A stretch of DNA of 6,233 nucleotides, from assembly GCA_023269455.1 (NCBI GenBank), contig JAHFTG010000132.1:1-6233 (forward strand). The letters are read 5' to 3'. A program made the translations under genes and the position numbers. The notes beneath the pieces are model-generated. The model was not told where the DNA came from. It worked only from the letters and a program-made list of their open reading frames with translations, and did no database searches. Shown one piece after another: positions 1-6,233 of this stretch. The stretch's first letter is position 1, and every line of letters begins with the position of its first letter. This DNA comes from Opitutaceae bacterium. Lineage in GTDB: Bacteria; Verrucomicrobiota; Verrucomicrobiia; Opitutales; Opitutaceae.

Positions 1-2432
1 TGACCGCGGCAATACGTCCATGTGCGGCCTTCGTCCCACCAGAGTTCCTGCGAACGCTGATCCACACGGGCGCTGAAAAACTCCATGCCCGGCACGAGGG
101 CGCGTGGCGTGCTTTGCTTAAGCGAATCGGCGGTGCCGATGATTTTGATCGTCGCGACAAACGGGATGCTCGCGTCGTAGGGGTCGCTGGTCGTCACTTG
201 TTGCACGACGCAGCCGCGCCACGAAAGCAGGCTTTGGATGCGCTCAGCGCGGATGGCGGATGGCATATCGGCAAACATCCGGCGCAAGGCGACCTCGGCC
301 GAACCTTTGGCGGAAAGATGCAGTGTCCACGTCGATTCCTTTGCGTCGAAATGGAAGAACTCGTTCCATTCGCTTTGCGGCTCTTGAGCGGCGGTGATTT
401 CGTGGAAGGTGGTGGTGGAAAAATCGCGCGAGAAGGCGAGGGCCTGGCGGCCGAGGTCGCCGGGGGCGATGGTGCCGAAGGGGACGAGACGGTCGGTGGT
501 ATCGAGCCAGAGGTCTTGCGGCTGTCCATCGGCGGGGGCGGCGGGGACGCGGGCGACGGCGTGGTTGAACTGCCACGCGGGCCAGTCGGTGAACGTGCGG
601 TCGAAGCGGTTGACGAGCGCGAACTCCGCCGGAATGCCGAGCTTGCCGAGGAGGGCGACGAGGAGGTTGGCCTTGTCCTTGCAGTCGCCGTAGCGCTGCT
701 TCCAGACCTGCTCGGGGGTGCGCGGACGGAAGGCCCCGACGCCGAGCTCAACGGCGACGTAGCGCAGCGCGGCCACGCGTTCGTAGGCGGCGCGCAGGCG
801 TCCGGCGCGGTCGGGATGGGTCTTGGCGATTTCCTCGGTGATGGCGGCAATGGCGGGACCGGTTTTGTCGCAGCCGGTCGCGATGCGTTTATACCAGGCG
901 GCGAAATCTTCCCACGATGCGAGCGAGCTGACGCCGACCCAGGCTGCGGTGGTCTTGGCGGGCGCGTCGCCGGGGCGGGGTGCAAAAGCGGGCAGGTCGG
1001 CGAGCGTCCACTTGGATGTGCGGGTGTCCGCGGTTTCGGTCGCGGTCGTGGCCGGCAGGTTCGGCGCGAAGACGTGCCAGCGGGTGTCGATGGGCGTGGT
1101 CACGCTAAGATGGAGGGCACGCACGGGATAGCGTTCGGCAAGCAGCCACTCGTCGGAAAATTCGGGCATGCTTCCGGAGTCGTGATGTTCCACCGTCCAT
1201 CCGGCCTCAATGATGCAACCGGCGGTGACTTCGGGCAGAGGAAGAAACGGCGGGGCGGTAGGCGCGTCTTTGCGGCCCTTGGCGCGGGCATCGTCGGCCT
1301 CGTGGTTATCCTCGATGCGGCGCTCGTCGTAGGAACGCGGATTGACGATCACTTGCGCGCCGTCGGGTGTGAGCACGCGGACGCCTTCGATGCGCGTGGT
1401 GAGATCGGGCGGGCTGGACGGGAGGATGAGCGTGCCGAGATCGTCGAGGGACTCGCCGGTGCGCAAGTAGGCGCGGGTGCGGTGGTGTTCGGTGACGGAG
1501 AAGTCGCGACCGACGGTCAGTTCGATGTCGATGCGCAGGAAAATCGCGGCGTGGGCGGCGTCCTTGGCAGCGGCGCGGGCCTCGGCGATGAGCGCGCGGG
1601 TTTCGTCGGTGGCGGGGCGGCGCTCGATTTCGGTGTCATCGGCGGGCTTGGGGATTTCGATGTCGGCGACGGAGAATGCGGGCGTGGGTGCGGCTGGTCC
1701 GGCAGTCGGCGACACGGCGGGAGCGATGGCCGTCGTGAATGGAGCCTCGATGATTTTTCCGGCGGCGCGGTCGATGAGGCGGGCGTGTTCGCCTTGGGCG
1801 AGGGACTGACTGTCGTAGAAGGATGTGACGCGCTTGGCGGCGGAGGCGGCGAGCTCGGCGAACGCGGCGCGCGGCGTGGCGACGAGCGACTCGGCCCAGG
1901 TTTCGGCGAAACGCGGTTCGTTGATCTCGCCGGAATCGGCGGTGGCGGCAACGGCGTCCACTTCGGGCAACGCGAGGAGCGGCGGGAGAAAGCCGCCGCT
2001 GGCGGTGGTCGCGACGACGACGTATTTATGACCGGGCAACGCTTGCACGGCGGTGGTGAGATCGGTGGCGGTGAGGCGCGGGCCGGAGATTTGGAAACTG
2101 GGCTCGCCGTTGCGCGCGCTGGCGGAGCCGAGAAGCACGAGCCAGGTTTCGTCGGTCGCGGTGGCGGGGCCGCCGGTTTGTTTAAGGGTGGACAGGATGG
2201 TGTCGCGACGCACGCGTTCGCCGGAAGCGCCCAGGGTGGTGATGGCATCGGCGGAGAGGCCGCGCGCCAAGAATCCTTCGCGCAGCGTTTGGGCGTTGGC
2301 TTGCAGACGGGTGGCCTGGGTTTCTCCGGCGGTGAGGCCGACGATGATGAAGGCGCGGGACGCGGCGTGTGCGGACGCGAAGAGGCCGGGCAGCAAAACC
2401 AACGAAACCAGCAGGAGGCGGAGCCGGATCAT
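1..2432 (-). CDS. Exported DUF3857/transglutaminase-like protein with N-terminal caspase-like domain (3' partial)
   Basis: Minus-strand frame open from ATG at 2432 to the left edge; 810 codons are visible and the stop lies outside. Residues 1-23 form a signal peptide (hydrophobic core, cleavage after AHA), so the protein is exported. Residues 26-190 resemble the caspase-like fold seen in some bacterial envelope proteins (GPxLTATDL, then TTASGGF at 142-148, then NEPRF at 171-175), but its usual catalytic His and Cys positions hold other residues. A charged Ala-rich linker covers about 200-295. DUF3857 covers about 297-500. The transglutaminase core follows: SWEDFAAWY at 506-514, YGDCKDKA with Cys584, NHAV with His624 and WLDTTD with Asp644, a complete triad with normal spacing. 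A C-terminal beta-rich region follows. The family fold is established; substrate and whether it crosslinks or cleaves are unknown. No clear Shine-Dalgarno precedes the start. An intrinsic terminator upstream separates it from the neighbouring relic. Confidence 0.92.
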   Translation of the reverse strand, partial: MIRLRLLLVSLVLLPGLFASAHAASRAFIIVGLTAGETQATRLQANAQTLREGFLARGLSADAITTLGASGERVRRDTILSTLKQTGGPATATDETWLVLLGSASARNGEPSFQISGPRLTATDLTTAVQALPGHKYVVVATTASGGFLPPLLALPEVDAVAATADSGEINEPRFAETWAESLVATPRAAFAELAASAAKRVTSFYDSQSLAQGEHARLIDRAAGKIIEAPFTTAIAPAVSPTAGPAAPTPAFSVADIEIPKPADDTEIERRPATDETRALIAEARAAAKDAAHAAIFLRIDIELTVGRDFSVTEHHRTRAYLRTGESLDDLGTLILPSSPPDLTTRIEGVRVLTPDGAQVIVNPRSYDERRIEDNHEADDARAKGRKDAPTAPPFLPLPEVTAGCIIEAGWTVEHHDSGSMPEFSDEWLLAERYPVRALHLSVTTPIDTRWHVFAPNLPATTATETADTRTSKWTLADLPAFAPRPGDAPAKTTAAWVGVSSLASWEDFAAWYKRIATGCDKTGPAIAAITEEIAKTHPDRAGRLRAAYERVAALRYVAVELGVGAFRPRTPEQVWKQRYGDCKDKANLLVALLGKLGIPAEFALVNRFDRTFTDWPAWQFNHAVARVPAAPADGQPQDLWLDTTDRLVPFGTIAPGDLGRQALAFSRDFSTTTFHEITAAQEPQSEWNEFFHFDAKESTWTLHLSAKGSAEVALRRMFADMPSAIRAERIQSLLSWRGCVVQQVTTSDPYDASIPFVATIKIIGTADSLKQSTPRALVPGMEFFSARVDQRSQELWWDEGRTWTYCRG

Positions 2433-2550
2433 GGGTGAGAGGGCGAAGGAAATGCAACCAGATGGAGTAAGCTCCGAAGCGGCAAGCGTTATCCAATAAA
2501 ATGAGCATCCGCCGCCGTTTGAAAGCAACGTCTTGGCCATGTTCGATGGG

Positions 2551-2589
2551 CAAAAACAAAAAACGGCGGCTCCGGGAAGGAGCCGCCGT
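2551..2589 (-). terminator. Intrinsic terminator downstream of the esterase relic
   Basis: An 11-bp perfect stem (arms 2563-2573 and 2579-2589, sequence ACGGCGGCTCC on the plus strand) closes a 5-base loop, GGGAA. Read on the minus strand it is followed by a T-rich run (TTTTTTGTTTTTG, 2563-2551). GC stem plus U-tract is the classic rho-independent layout. It sits 36 bases past the ancestral stop of the sialate O-acetylesterase relic and about 120 bases before the ATG of the transglutaminase-like gene. It therefore ended the esterase transcript, and the transglutaminase-like gene needs its own promoter in 2433-2550. I see no convincing -35/-10 pair there. Confidence 0.88.
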
Positions 2590-2624
2590 GGGTGAAGGAC
2601 GATGCAGATCAAGTGATGATCACA

Positions 2625-2833
2625 TCACCCTGTATCGGTGCGGAAGGGCGCGGCGGGGAGACCTTGCCGTTGAAGAGGCCGGCGAGCGGGGCGTTGCGCC
2701 AGGCGTAGTGGACGGCGTCGGGCTCGGCGCGTGGGAGTACGGCGTTATCCGTAAACAACGGTGCAGGGATGACGTCGGCGCGGGCGGAGGCACCGAGGCT
2801 CAGGAGTGCCAGTCAGAACCGGGTATTAAGCAT
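2625..2833 (-). pseudogene. Remnant of an exported sialate O-acetylesterase (large internal deletion, in-frame stop, frameshift)
   Basis: From ATG at 2833 the minus strand reads MLNTRF, then TGA (2815-2813), then LALLSLGASARAD, a broken signal peptide. It continues with APLFTDNAVL, the mature N-terminus typical of sialate O-acetylesterases (usually LFSDHMVLQR). Within a few codons (about 2720-2740) it jumps to DAVHYAWRNAPLAGLFNG, typical of the same family's extreme C-terminus (VRYAWxNxPxxxLFN). The expected tail GLPAAPFRTDTG and its TGA (2627-2625) are present but out of frame: only two bases, AA at 2665-2664, separate GGC from GGT. Read without the shift the frame ends at 2609 instead. Intact members have roughly 450-650 residues including a catalytic SGNH-type hydrolase domain; about 70 codons remain and no catalytic part survives. 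Intact enzymes remove O-acetyl groups from sialic acids or other glycans. The family call rests on both termini agreeing. Confidence 0.82.
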
Positions 2834-2993
2834 GGGGATGGTGTTTATGCACGCCGAAGCGGACGGGGTAAACGTGTTTTGAGTGTGAACCATAGAATGG
2901 CCGCCGTTGCGAATAACGTGTGGGCAAGTTTGAGGAACTTCCGTTTGCGTTCGGGTTGGACGCGGGCGATTTTTCGCCTGTCATGACCGACTC
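2834..2993. other. Divergent intergenic region between esterase relic and kinase-like gene
   Basis: These 160 bases lie between the minus-strand relic and the plus-strand kinase-like gene, so promoters for both would have to be here. The region is slightly richer in A+T than its surroundings. I could not find a -35/-10 pair with proper spacing on either strand, nor a convincing operator palindrome or Shine-Dalgarno before 2994. Confidence 0.4.
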
Positions 2994-3929
2994 ATGCAAG
3001 CAGACCCCTTCACCGGACGACCGACCTGCATCCAAGGCGGACGGCTCCCGTCCGACGAAGAGCGGCGCGCGCTTCAACACGATCACGGGCGAAGACTGGA
3101 AGCGCTCGCTCGTCTCCGCTCGGCAGCGGCGCGCGTCGGCATCGGCACGGATCCAGACGACGATATCGTCCTCTGGGACGCCGACGAAGTAGGCTTGCTG
3201 GCCGGGGCCGATCCGCTCTGGCACGAGCTTAACGAGGCGGCGCGGGCGTTCCGCGAATGGCTGCCGATCATCTCGCTCGAGGACTTTGGTTTCCCCGAGG
3301 AAGTCGAAGATCTGCTGGCGGATTGCGGGCCGCGTCTGCGGCCGATTAGCAGTGGCGTGGAGGCCACGGCGTTCGAGGCGGAGGATCACTCGATCTACAA
3401 GTTTTTCATGCCGCGCGACAGCGGGCGCATCGGCGGGACGTTTGAGTTTCGGCGCGGCGAGGAGATTGCGTTGCTGGCGGAAGCTTCGGACGGAAGCTAC
3501 CGCGCGATGTTGGAGAAATTTGATCTCATCGTGCGGTTGGGCGGCATGCCGACGGAGGTGATCGGCGTGACTAAGGCCGAAGGCGTCCTGGTGACGAAGC
3601 AGACGCTGGGCACGTTGCTGTCGGAAGGCGCGGACACGTCGGGCGTGCAGCCGGCGGCGCTCATCCCGATTCCGTCGCGGTTCCTGCGGGCGCATCGGGA
3701 TCATCCGCGGCTGTATTTCGTGGACGGCAAGCCATGGCTGGTGGCCGACCTGCATTCTAAAAATCTGGTGAGGGCGGCGGATGGCGAGTTGCGCGCGATC
3801 GACCTGCTGGCGGCTCCGTTGCCGGCGGAGTTGGTGGCGAAGGAGCCGCTGCTGGTCGAATGGCTGGAGCGGGCGCGGCTCGATCCGAAAGCCACCCTGC
3901 TAAGGCCGACGCACGACGACGACCTTTAG
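2994..3929 (+). CDS. Kinase-fold protein (aminoglycoside phosphotransferase / protein-kinase-like), substrate unknown
   Basis: 311 residues, no signal peptide or membrane segment, so probably cytoplasmic. ATG at 2994 is the first start after an in-frame stop at 2931; no clear Shine-Dalgarno is visible. Residues 1-113 are an acidic/basic helical N-terminal region I do not recognise. From 115 the pattern is that of a kinase-like fold: a nucleotide-loop-like SSGVEATAF (119-127), the ATP-lysine candidate Lys136 in IYKFF, helix-C glutamate candidate Glu157, a hinge-like VLVTKQTLG (198-206), catalytic loop DLHSKN (Asp252, His254, Asn257) and a metal-binding Asp270 in AIDLL. The DxHxxN form is closer to phosphotransferases and to kinase domains of phage/mobile-element polyvalent proteins than to Hanks kinases. 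All key residues are present, so it is probably active; the phosphorylated target cannot be told. Its stop interlocks with the convergent peroxiredoxin gene. Confidence 0.82.
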   Translation: MQADPFTGRPTCIQGGRLPSDEERRALQHDHGRRLEALARLRSAAARVGIGTDPDDDIVLWDADEVGLLAGADPLWHELNEAARAFREWLPIISLEDFGFPEEVEDLLADCGPRLRPISSGVEATAFEAEDHSIYKFFMPRDSGRIGGTFEFRRGEEIALLAEASDGSYRAMLEKFDLIVRLGGMPTEVIGVTKAEGVLVTKQTLGTLLSEGADTSGVQPAALIPIPSRFLRAHRDHPRLYFVDGKPWLVADLHSKNLVRAADGELRAIDLLAAPLPAELVAKEPLLVEWLERARLDPKATLLRPTHDDDL

Positions 3930-4432
3930 CCGCCGTTCTTCGCCAGAAAATCGAGGATGTCCTGGGCCTGCTTCGTGGTGGAGCCCTTGTGGTCGGCGTA
4001 AACGATTTTGCCGTCGTGGATGAGGTAGGCCTGGCGGCTGGCGAACAAGACGCCGCTCTGGCCGAAGGCTTTGATGACTTTCTTGTCGGTGTCGGCGAGG
4101 AGCGTGAAGGGGAATTTTTCGGCGTCCTTGAACTTTTTCTGGGTGGCGACGTCGTCGGTGCTCACGCCGATGACGGCGACGCCGGCTTTCGCGAGTTTTT
4201 CGTAGCTGTCGCGCAGGGAGCAGCCTTGCGAGGTGCAGCCGGGGGTGAAGGCCTTGGGGTAAAAATAAACGAGGGTGTAGGGTTGCTGTTTGTAGGCGTC
4301 GGCGAGGTGGAGTTCGGCGCCGGTTTCGGTGAGGGCGGTGGCGTCGGGCGCGGGGTCGCCGACGTTGACGGGTTTGGCGTGAAGGAGGGAAGTCATGGCA
4401 AGGGCAAGGGGGAGGAGAAGAAGGCGTTTCAT
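3926..4432 (-). CDS. Exported peroxiredoxin, BCP/PrxQ type
   Basis: 168 residues. Thiol peroxidase that reduces H2O2 and organic hydroperoxides, using thioredoxin-like donors. Residues 1-19 form a signal peptide (basic MKR, Leu/Ala core, cleavage after LHA), so it likely acts outside the cytoplasm, where the reductant would have to be an exported thioredoxin-like protein. The mature part is a full AhpC/TSA-type domain: VGDPAPD (24-30), YFYPKAFTPGC with Pro59, Thr63 and peroxidatic Cys66, resolving Cys71 five residues later (the PrxQ CxxxxC arrangement), GVSTDD (89-94), FTLLADTDKKV (109-119) and Arg133 of the active site. Most bacterial BCPs are cytoplasmic and about 150-160 residues, so the extra length is the signal peptide. 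ATG at 4432 has only a weak AAGG about 11 bases upstream. It converges on the kinase-like gene with a 4-base overlap and no terminator between them. Confidence 0.95.
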   Translation of the reverse strand: MKRLLLLPLALAMTSLLHAKPVNVGDPAPDATALTETGAELHLADAYKQQPYTLVYFYPKAFTPGCTSQGCSLRDSYEKLAKAGVAVIGVSTDDVATQKKFKDAEKFPFTLLADTDKKVIKAFGQSGVLFASRQAYLIHDGKIVYADHKGSTTKQAQDILDFLAKNGG

Positions 4433-4514
4433 GAACGCTCAGACCTTGCGCATGCGGAGATGTTTCGCAAGCGGGCGGGCAGGAGATGGGGGCGGATTCG
4501 GAATCGGAGTTTTT

Positions 4515-4560
4515 AACCACTAAGGGAATCGCCCAACGGGGCGATTCGGTGGGAGTGGTT
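4515..4560. repeat. Long inverted repeat (hairpin) between membrane-protein gene and peroxiredoxin gene
   Basis: Inner arms GAATCGCCC (4526-4534) and GGGCGATTC (4539-4547) pair perfectly over 9 bp around the tetraloop AACG. Outer arms AACCACT (4515-4521) and AGTGGTT (4554-4560) add 7 bp after an asymmetric internal loop. It lies 70-115 bases past the stop of the minus-strand membrane-protein gene and about 80 bases before the peroxiredoxin start. It could be a transcript end or leader structure. The minus-strand sequence after it (TTAAAAACT) is not a proper U-tract, so I do not call it an intrinsic terminator. Confidence 0.6.
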
Positions 4561-4629
4561 TCGGCCAATGGCCTTCACGATCAAGCGGAGGCGCGGCGGA
4601 TGTCGCGGGGAGTTGGGAAACCAGGGAAG

Positions 4630-6233
4630 TTACTCGCGCCAGGGGCGGCGGTCTTGGTAGGCGAGAAACTGGGTTTTTAACCGGGCGGCGAGGGCGGGGT
4701 GGCGGGCATCTTCGGCGAGTTCGATGGCGTAGAGGATGGCGCCGTTGGCCTCGGCCCAACGTGAGTTTTCGGCGAAGGCGGCGGCGAGGATTTCGCGGGC
4801 GGTGGCATCGGCGGGGAGGGCTTGCACGGCGAGTTGCGCGAGGCGGAGAGCCTCGGGGCCGTCACGCACGGAGCCGTCGCGGGAGGTCGCGAGCCGCCAG
4901 GCGCGGCGGGCGGTGGCGGCAGGGGTTTTCGGCGTGGTGTCCATGGCGTCGGCATCGACGGCGAAGAGGCGGACTTGGGTTTTAAACCGTGAGAATTGCG
5001 GGGGCACTTCGTAGGCGACGGGGCGTAGCCACACGGGCAGGTGATCGGCGAAGAGGAGGCGGTAGCCGAAGGTTTTTTGGAGGGCGTCGGCGGGGGCTTC
5101 GGGATGCAGCGCGTGGAAGTATTCGGGGAGGAAGCTGTAGTTCGATATCAACGCGAGGTGGGTGATGCCCCGCTGGCGGATGAGGTGGGCGGCGTCATCG
5201 TCGGTGGGCGCGCCCAAAATCTCGGCCGCCGCGCGGAGGCCGTCGTAATTTTCCCAGTAGAAGGTGCCGATGGTTTTAATGCGGCCGTAGTAGCCGATGC
5301 CGGTGGAGGCGTTGGGATCGGCGAGGAGGATGGTGTCGCCTGCGGGGGAGACATCGTGGAGGCGTTGGGCGAGGTCACGATAGAGGAGTTGCATGGCCTC
5401 GCCGATCTGCACGTCGTGCTTCGACTGCACGAGGAGACGTTCGCGAATGAGCATCCACGGGGCGGTGCCGTAGAGGACGGCGCACAGGGCGATCAAGACG
5501 GCGGGGCGTTGCCAGCGCGCGCGGTCGGTGCGCCACGTCGAAAACCAGGCGGTGAACACGACCATCGCGAGGGCGATCTGCGGTCCGCTGGCGGTGAGGA
5601 GCCAGCGGTTCTGCAACCAGCCGAGCGCGGTCGCGGGCACGGCGACGACCAGGGTGAAAACGAGCAGCGCGCGAGCGGACGGAGCGAGGGTGCGCGTGAG
5701 CAGCCAGAGCGCGGCGAGGAAGGGCAGGAGATAAACGCCCGCGTGATCCCGGCAGGCCCACCAGTCGAGCGTGTGGATGCGAATCCAGAGAGGTTGAAAT
5801 TCTTCGATCTGCGCGTGGACGCGTTCGACGAACGGATCGGTCGGAATAAACCACGCGCGCCCGCCGATGAGGAGCGCGGCGGGGGCGGCGAGCACGGCGA
5901 GAATCGCGAGCGCCCAGCGCAGGCGAGGCGGGTTTTCTGAGGACGGGGAGTTCGTATGCCGGGTAAGCGCGAGGGCGATGAGTTCGCCGCCGCCGAGCCA
6001 CGCGAGGGCGTAGAGCGGGTGGTTGATCTCGAGGCGCATCGCGAGGTGGTGCGGGGCGTATTCGAGCAGATAAAAAATGAAACTCAGGGCCGCGCCCACG
6101 CGACTCCAGCGCCGCCACACGGCCGGTTCGGCGACCGCACCGCGGGTGCGCAGATCGCGTCCGGAGAAGAGCGCCACGACCAGTCCGGCCAAGCCGGTGA
6201 GCGCGATGGGAATGACGACTGAGGCCGCGCTGA
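4630..6233 (-). CDS. Polytopic membrane protein with C-terminal soluble domain and TPR-like segment; possible GT-C-type glycosyltransferase (5' partial)
   Basis: Minus-strand frame ending in TAA at 4632-4630 and open through the right edge; 533 codons are visible and the N-terminus is missing. A TTG at 6192 lies inside a hydrophobic helix that continues to the edge, so it is not the start. Roughly eight membrane segments occupy visible residues 1-265, with a charged loop between the fourth and fifth that contains FVERVHAQIEEFQPL and DWWACRDH. A soluble part follows (about 270-430) with ADPNASTGIGYYGR, TFYWEN and an alternating helix/strand pattern. Residues 455-525 look like TPR helices (EALRLAQLAVQALP, AREILAAAFAE, WAEANGAILYAIELA) ending in RRPWRE, a tail often seen in TPR-ended bacterial membrane proteins. 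The architecture recalls GT-C lipid-linked sugar transferases, but no diagnostic motif is secure; the family is a guess. It is separated from the peroxiredoxin gene by 197 bases and a hairpin. Confidence 0.85.
   Translation of the reverse strand, partial: SAASVVIPIALTGLAGLVVALFSGRDLRTRGAVAEPAVWRRWSRVGAALSFIFYLLEYAPHHLAMRLEINHPLYALAWLGGGELIALALTRHTNSPSSENPPRLRWALAILAVLAAPAALLIGGRAWFIPTDPFVERVHAQIEEFQPLWIRIHTLDWWACRDHAGVYLLPFLAALWLLTRTLAPSARALLVFTLVVAVPATALGWLQNRWLLTASGPQIALAMVVFTAWFSTWRTDRARWQRPAVLIALCAVLYGTAPWMLIRERLLVQSKHDVQIGEAMQLLYRDLAQRLHDVSPAGDTILLADPNASTGIGYYGRIKTIGTFYWENYDGLRAAAEILGAPTDDDAAHLIRQRGITHLALISNYSFLPEYFHALHPEAPADALQKTFGYRLLFADHLPVWLRPVAYEVPPQFSRFKTQVRLFAVDADAMDTTPKTPAATARRAWRLATSRDGSVRDGPEALRLAQLAVQALPADATAREILAAAFAENSRWAEANGAILYAIELAEDARHPALAARLKTQFLAYQDRRPWRE

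Noticed and set aside
114..2438. Long plus-strand open frame (about 774 codons) across the transglutaminase-like gene
   Set aside because: Its translation is Gly/Arg/Ala-rich low complexity with no domain, while the opposite strand has a signal peptide, DUF3857 and an intact catalytic triad. It is an antisense shadow caused by high GC.
2433..2550. Candidate promoter for the transglutaminase-like gene (TTGGAT with a weak -10)
   Set aside because: No -10 element resembling TATAAT was found at 16-18 bases spacing, so a promoter cannot be supported from sequence alone.
2613..2628. Short palindrome GTGATG-ATCA-CATCAC as an operator
   Set aside because: It overlaps the end of the esterase relic, is short, and stands at the 3' side of the dead gene rather than near a promoter.
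2813..2815. TGA in the esterase signal peptide as a selenocysteine or recoding site
   Set aside because: It lies in a signal peptide, no enzyme active site survives, and the gene has two further disabling lesions; a simple nonsense mutation explains it.
2501..2986. Plus-strand open frame over the terminator and esterase relic
   Set aside because: It runs through the terminator hairpin and antisense to recognisable esterase fragments; the product is Arg/Gly-rich with no family resemblance.
2826..3755. Minus-strand open frame of about 309 codons opposite the kinase-like gene
   Set aside because: The product is Arg/His/Pro-rich and featureless, whereas the plus strand has the full set of kinase-fold residues.
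5041..5940. Plus-strand open frame of about 299 codons opposite the membrane-protein gene
   Set aside because: Gly/Glu/Arg-rich translation without domains; the minus strand shows regular membrane helices and a TPR segment.
6190..6192. TTG as the start codon of the membrane protein
   Set aside because: It sits inside a hydrophobic segment whose in-frame coding continues upstream to the window edge with no stop; the true start lies outside.

Overview
This is GC-rich bacterial chromosome (about two thirds G+C by eye) with little intergenic space. It holds three protein genes I can place in a family or fold, one polytopic membrane protein, and one decayed gene. The gene set (an exported DUF3857/transglutaminase-like protein, the remains of an exported sialate O-acetylesterase, an exported peroxiredoxin, and a large membrane protein with a C-terminal TPR) and the codon use fit a GC-rich Verrucomicrobiota of the Opitutaceae type. 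That assignment is inference; there is no marker gene or rRNA to settle it.

Layout, left to right. (1) Positions 1-2432, minus strand: a large secreted or periplasmic protein that runs off the left edge just before its C-terminus. It has a signal peptide, an N-terminal domain resembling a caspase-like fold without its catalytic residues, a DUF3857 domain, and a transglutaminase core with an intact Cys-His-Asp triad. (2) 2551-2589: a strong intrinsic terminator reading on the minus strand. (3) 2625-2833, minus strand: a relic of a sialate O-acetylesterase. Its first and last coding segments survive, about 400 or more codons between them are gone, a TGA interrupts the signal peptide, and a frameshift separates the conserved C-terminal tail. 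(4) 2994-3929, plus strand: a cytoplasmic protein with a protein-kinase/aminoglycoside-phosphotransferase-like fold and unknown substrate. (5) 3926-4432, minus strand: an exported PrxQ/BCP-type peroxiredoxin whose stop codon interlocks with that of the kinase-like gene. (6) 4433-4629: a 197-base gap with one long inverted repeat. (7) 4630-6233, minus strand: a multi-pass membrane protein with a soluble C-terminal half ending in a TPR-like segment; its N-terminus lies beyond the right edge.

The genes do not form an obvious single pathway. Several products act in or across the cell envelope (the transglutaminase-like protein, the peroxiredoxin, the membrane protein and the lost esterase), and the kinase-like protein is the only clearly cytoplasmic one. 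I found no CRISPR array, tRNA, rRNA, insertion sequence or prophage gene cluster. Nothing here makes a convincing new multi-gene system. The items most worth a second look are the pseudo-caspase/transglutaminase fusion, the esterase fossil with its terminator still in place, and the orphan kinase-like protein.
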